Source: an uncultured Muribaculaceae bacterium (GTDB taxonomy: Bacteria > Bacteroidota > Bacteroidia > Bacteroidales > Muribaculaceae). Taken from it: a stretch of 24,425 bases of DNA. Numbering within the stretch: the first letter of the stretch is position 1; each line of letters begins with the position of its first letter. The notes beneath the pieces were generated by a model that worked only from the letters and a program-made list of their open reading frames with translations, was not told the DNA's origin and ran no database searches. Positions 23,289-24,425 of this stretch are shown piece by piece. The stretch covers positions 1 through 24,425 of the forward strand of contig CAJTRC010000039.1 in assembly GCA_910578365.1 (NCBI GenBank), written 5' to 3'. A program made the translations under genes and the position numbers.

Positions 23289-24197
23289 TTAATCCGTCAG
23301 TAGGGCTGCTTCGCGGTTCATCAGCGGCTTGACTACGCTGTAAGGCAGCACACAGGCGGGCATGCCGTAGGCGTAGGGCGCGATTTCGTACTGCTGATAT
23401 ATGAATATCAGGCCTTTGTCGGAGAACAGCGGCGGAGTGGCAGGCAGCTCCAGCTTGGCCGGATTGATAAGCAGAATGTCGGAGAGGGTGGCACCCTCCT
23501 CGCAGTCTTCCTTGAAATACTGTTGCCACAGGGCCTCGCGGACAAGGTTGGTGAGTTCGGCTTTTTTGTCGGGCAGGAATATATTGCCGGCGGTTAGCAT
23601 CTGTCCGGTATTGGCATCGAAACTTTGGCCGCTGCCAAGCGAACCGCCATGAGCTCCGCCCAGATATACGTAGCTGTTGAAATAATATGTCAGCAGCTTG
23701 TCGGTCCGGTACGAAGGTCCGAAGCTGTTGCTGAATTCGTACTTGATGCTGAAATCTTCTTTGACAAAGTCTTTGAAATCGCTGCGGGCGCTTTCGAGCA
23801 TTGCTTTGCCGCAGGCGGCTGCCAGGCGGCTGCCCGAAGCCAGGTCGGCGGCAGAGGGTTTGAACATCCGGTCGCTGCTGTTCTGCACGCTGCGGCTGAG
23901 CTGGTCGCCCAGCCATGCGCGCACACTGTCGACCAGCGGTGTTATGCCGGCCACCGGATATTGTCCTGCTACTTCTGCCTTTGCCAGGCAATTGCCCATG
24001 CGCAGCGTGTCGGCCCAGTGTACCGAGTCGGTTTCAATACGTGGAGCCTGCGAAGGTTCAGTGTCGTTGCATGTCGCGTGTACGCATGCAGTTGTATCGG
24101 CATTTGTGCCGGTGTTGCCCGAGGCCGAACCGGCGCATGCTGTGAATGAGATGGCTGCCGCCACTGCGGTTGCCACAATAATATCGTTCTTTTTCAT
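23289..24197 (-). CDS. DUF3298 (RsiV-like) lipoprotein
   Basis: A 302-residue lipoprotein: signal with lipobox FTAC and acylated C21, followed by a low-complexity Ser/Thr/Asn linker. The globular part has the DUF4163/DUF3298 pattern of RsiV and of peptidoglycan deacetylase N-domains: YLGGAHGGSLGSGQSFDANTG in the middle and FIYQQYEIAPYAYGMPACVLPYSVVKPLM at the end. In RsiV this domain binds lysozyme; whether it does so here is not known. No sigma factor gene is adjacent, so a regulator role is not supported. The ATG lies 4 nt after a -7 box. Confidence 0.85.
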   Translation of the reverse strand: MKKNDIIVATAVAAAISFTACAGSASGNTGTNADTTACVHATCNDTEPSQAPRIETDSVHWADTLRMGNCLAKAEVAGQYPVAGITPLVDSVRAWLGDQLSRSVQNSSDRMFKPSAADLASGSRLAAACGKAMLESARSDFKDFVKEDFSIKYEFSNSFGPSYRTDKLLTYYFNSYVYLGGAHGGSLGSGQSFDANTGQMLTAGNIFLPDKKAELTNLVREALWQQYFKEDCEEGATLSDILLINPAKLELPATPPLFSDKGLIFIYQQYEIAPYAYGMPACVLPYSVVKPLMNREAALLTD

Positions 24198-24201
24198 TTC
24201 G

Positions 24202-24209
24202 CAAAGATA
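24202..24209 (-). promoter_or_regulatory. -7 promoter element of the DUF3298 gene
   Basis: TATCTTTG on the minus strand, followed by CGAA and the ATG at 24197. The expected start of transcription falls at or next to the ATG, suggesting a leaderless mRNA. A good -33 element is not seen at 19-21 nt. Confidence 0.6.
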
Positions 24210-24425
24210 CGAAAATTTACTAATTTTTTCTTATTTGGGCAAATTGTCTGATTCTCAGAGGGGTTTGAGAGGGCGTGGGTACTAATCATGTCGTACATTT
24301 GTACGGTTAAATGTTTTTGAATAATTTCAACTTCAAATTTCAGGATATTCAAGCATGGAATAAGGCAGATGTCATGTTGGTTGACTCCATTAAGTACGAT
24401 AGGTCCCCATGCTTTTACATCTAAA
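24210..24425. other. AT-rich right edge, no assignable gene
   Basis: The last 216 bases are more AT-rich than the rest. On the plus strand TACATTTG (24294-24301) resembles a -7 box and is followed 9 nt later by an ATG at 24311 that opens a 37-codon frame ending at 24424 (MFLNNFNFKFQDIQAW...). On the minus strand a frame without a good start is open from the edge to about 24196. Neither product is recognisable, and either may be chance. Confidence 0.25.

Noticed and set aside
23289..24197. Anti-sigma factor RsiV
   Set aside because: The domain is similar, but the protein is a lipoprotein without a cytoplasmic part and has no sigma factor gene beside it.

Overview
The window looks like chromosomal core sequence from an anaerobic gut Bacteroidota, most likely order Bacteroidales and possibly a Muribaculaceae-type genome. 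The reasons are: promoters of the Bacteroidota form (TTTG or TTG, 19-20 nt, TAnnTTTG) before several genes; many short SPII lipoproteins; a moderately high GC content; the oxygen-sensitive ThiH route to thiazole; a rubrerythrin; and the gene neighbourhood nrnA, DUF4827 lipoprotein, glmM. I see no rRNA, tRNA, CRISPR array, insertion sequence or prophage. The genus is inferred, not shown.

Left part (1-8071, all confident genes on the minus strand): a BadF-type sugar kinase with its own promoter; an operon of a small lipoprotein and a fused ABC-type ATPase/TOPRIM (DUF4435) protein, which resembles single-gene anti-phage ATPase-nuclease systems; a translation-related operon rplY, pth, family 2 glycosyltransferase and hslR-like S4 protein; and a lipoprotein overlapping a PagL-like outer-membrane barrel.

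Centre (8096-18516, plus strand): a divergent promoter drives a tightly overlapping operon of a GH29 alpha-L-fucosidase, CutC and a large secreted transglutaminase-like protein. The operon ends in a strong hairpin. Next comes a promoter, a TPP riboswitch with a possible switching strand, and a seven-gene thiamin operon: thiS, a fusion of TenI-like and ThiE domains, thiG, thiH, thiF, tenA and thiD. The genes overlap or lie within 3 nt of each other. There is no thiC: the pathway as encoded here makes the thiazole half de novo but can obtain the pyrimidine half only by TenA/ThiD salvage, unless thiC lies elsewhere.

Right part (18521-24425, minus strand): a ZIP metal transporter converging on thiD with a 4-nt gap, rubrerythrin, then glmM, a DUF4827 lipoprotein and nrnA in one probable operon. 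A perfect 16-bp hairpin, a DUF3298 (RsiV-like) lipoprotein and an AT-rich edge with no recognisable gene follow.

The points most worth a second look are the lipoprotein plus ATPase-TOPRIM operon, the thiC-less thiamin operon with its fused TenI-ThiE and metal-site-less ThiF, the apparent switching strand of the TPP riboswitch, the transglutaminase with a dead second copy, and the PagL-like protein whose catalytic acid is replaced by Asn.
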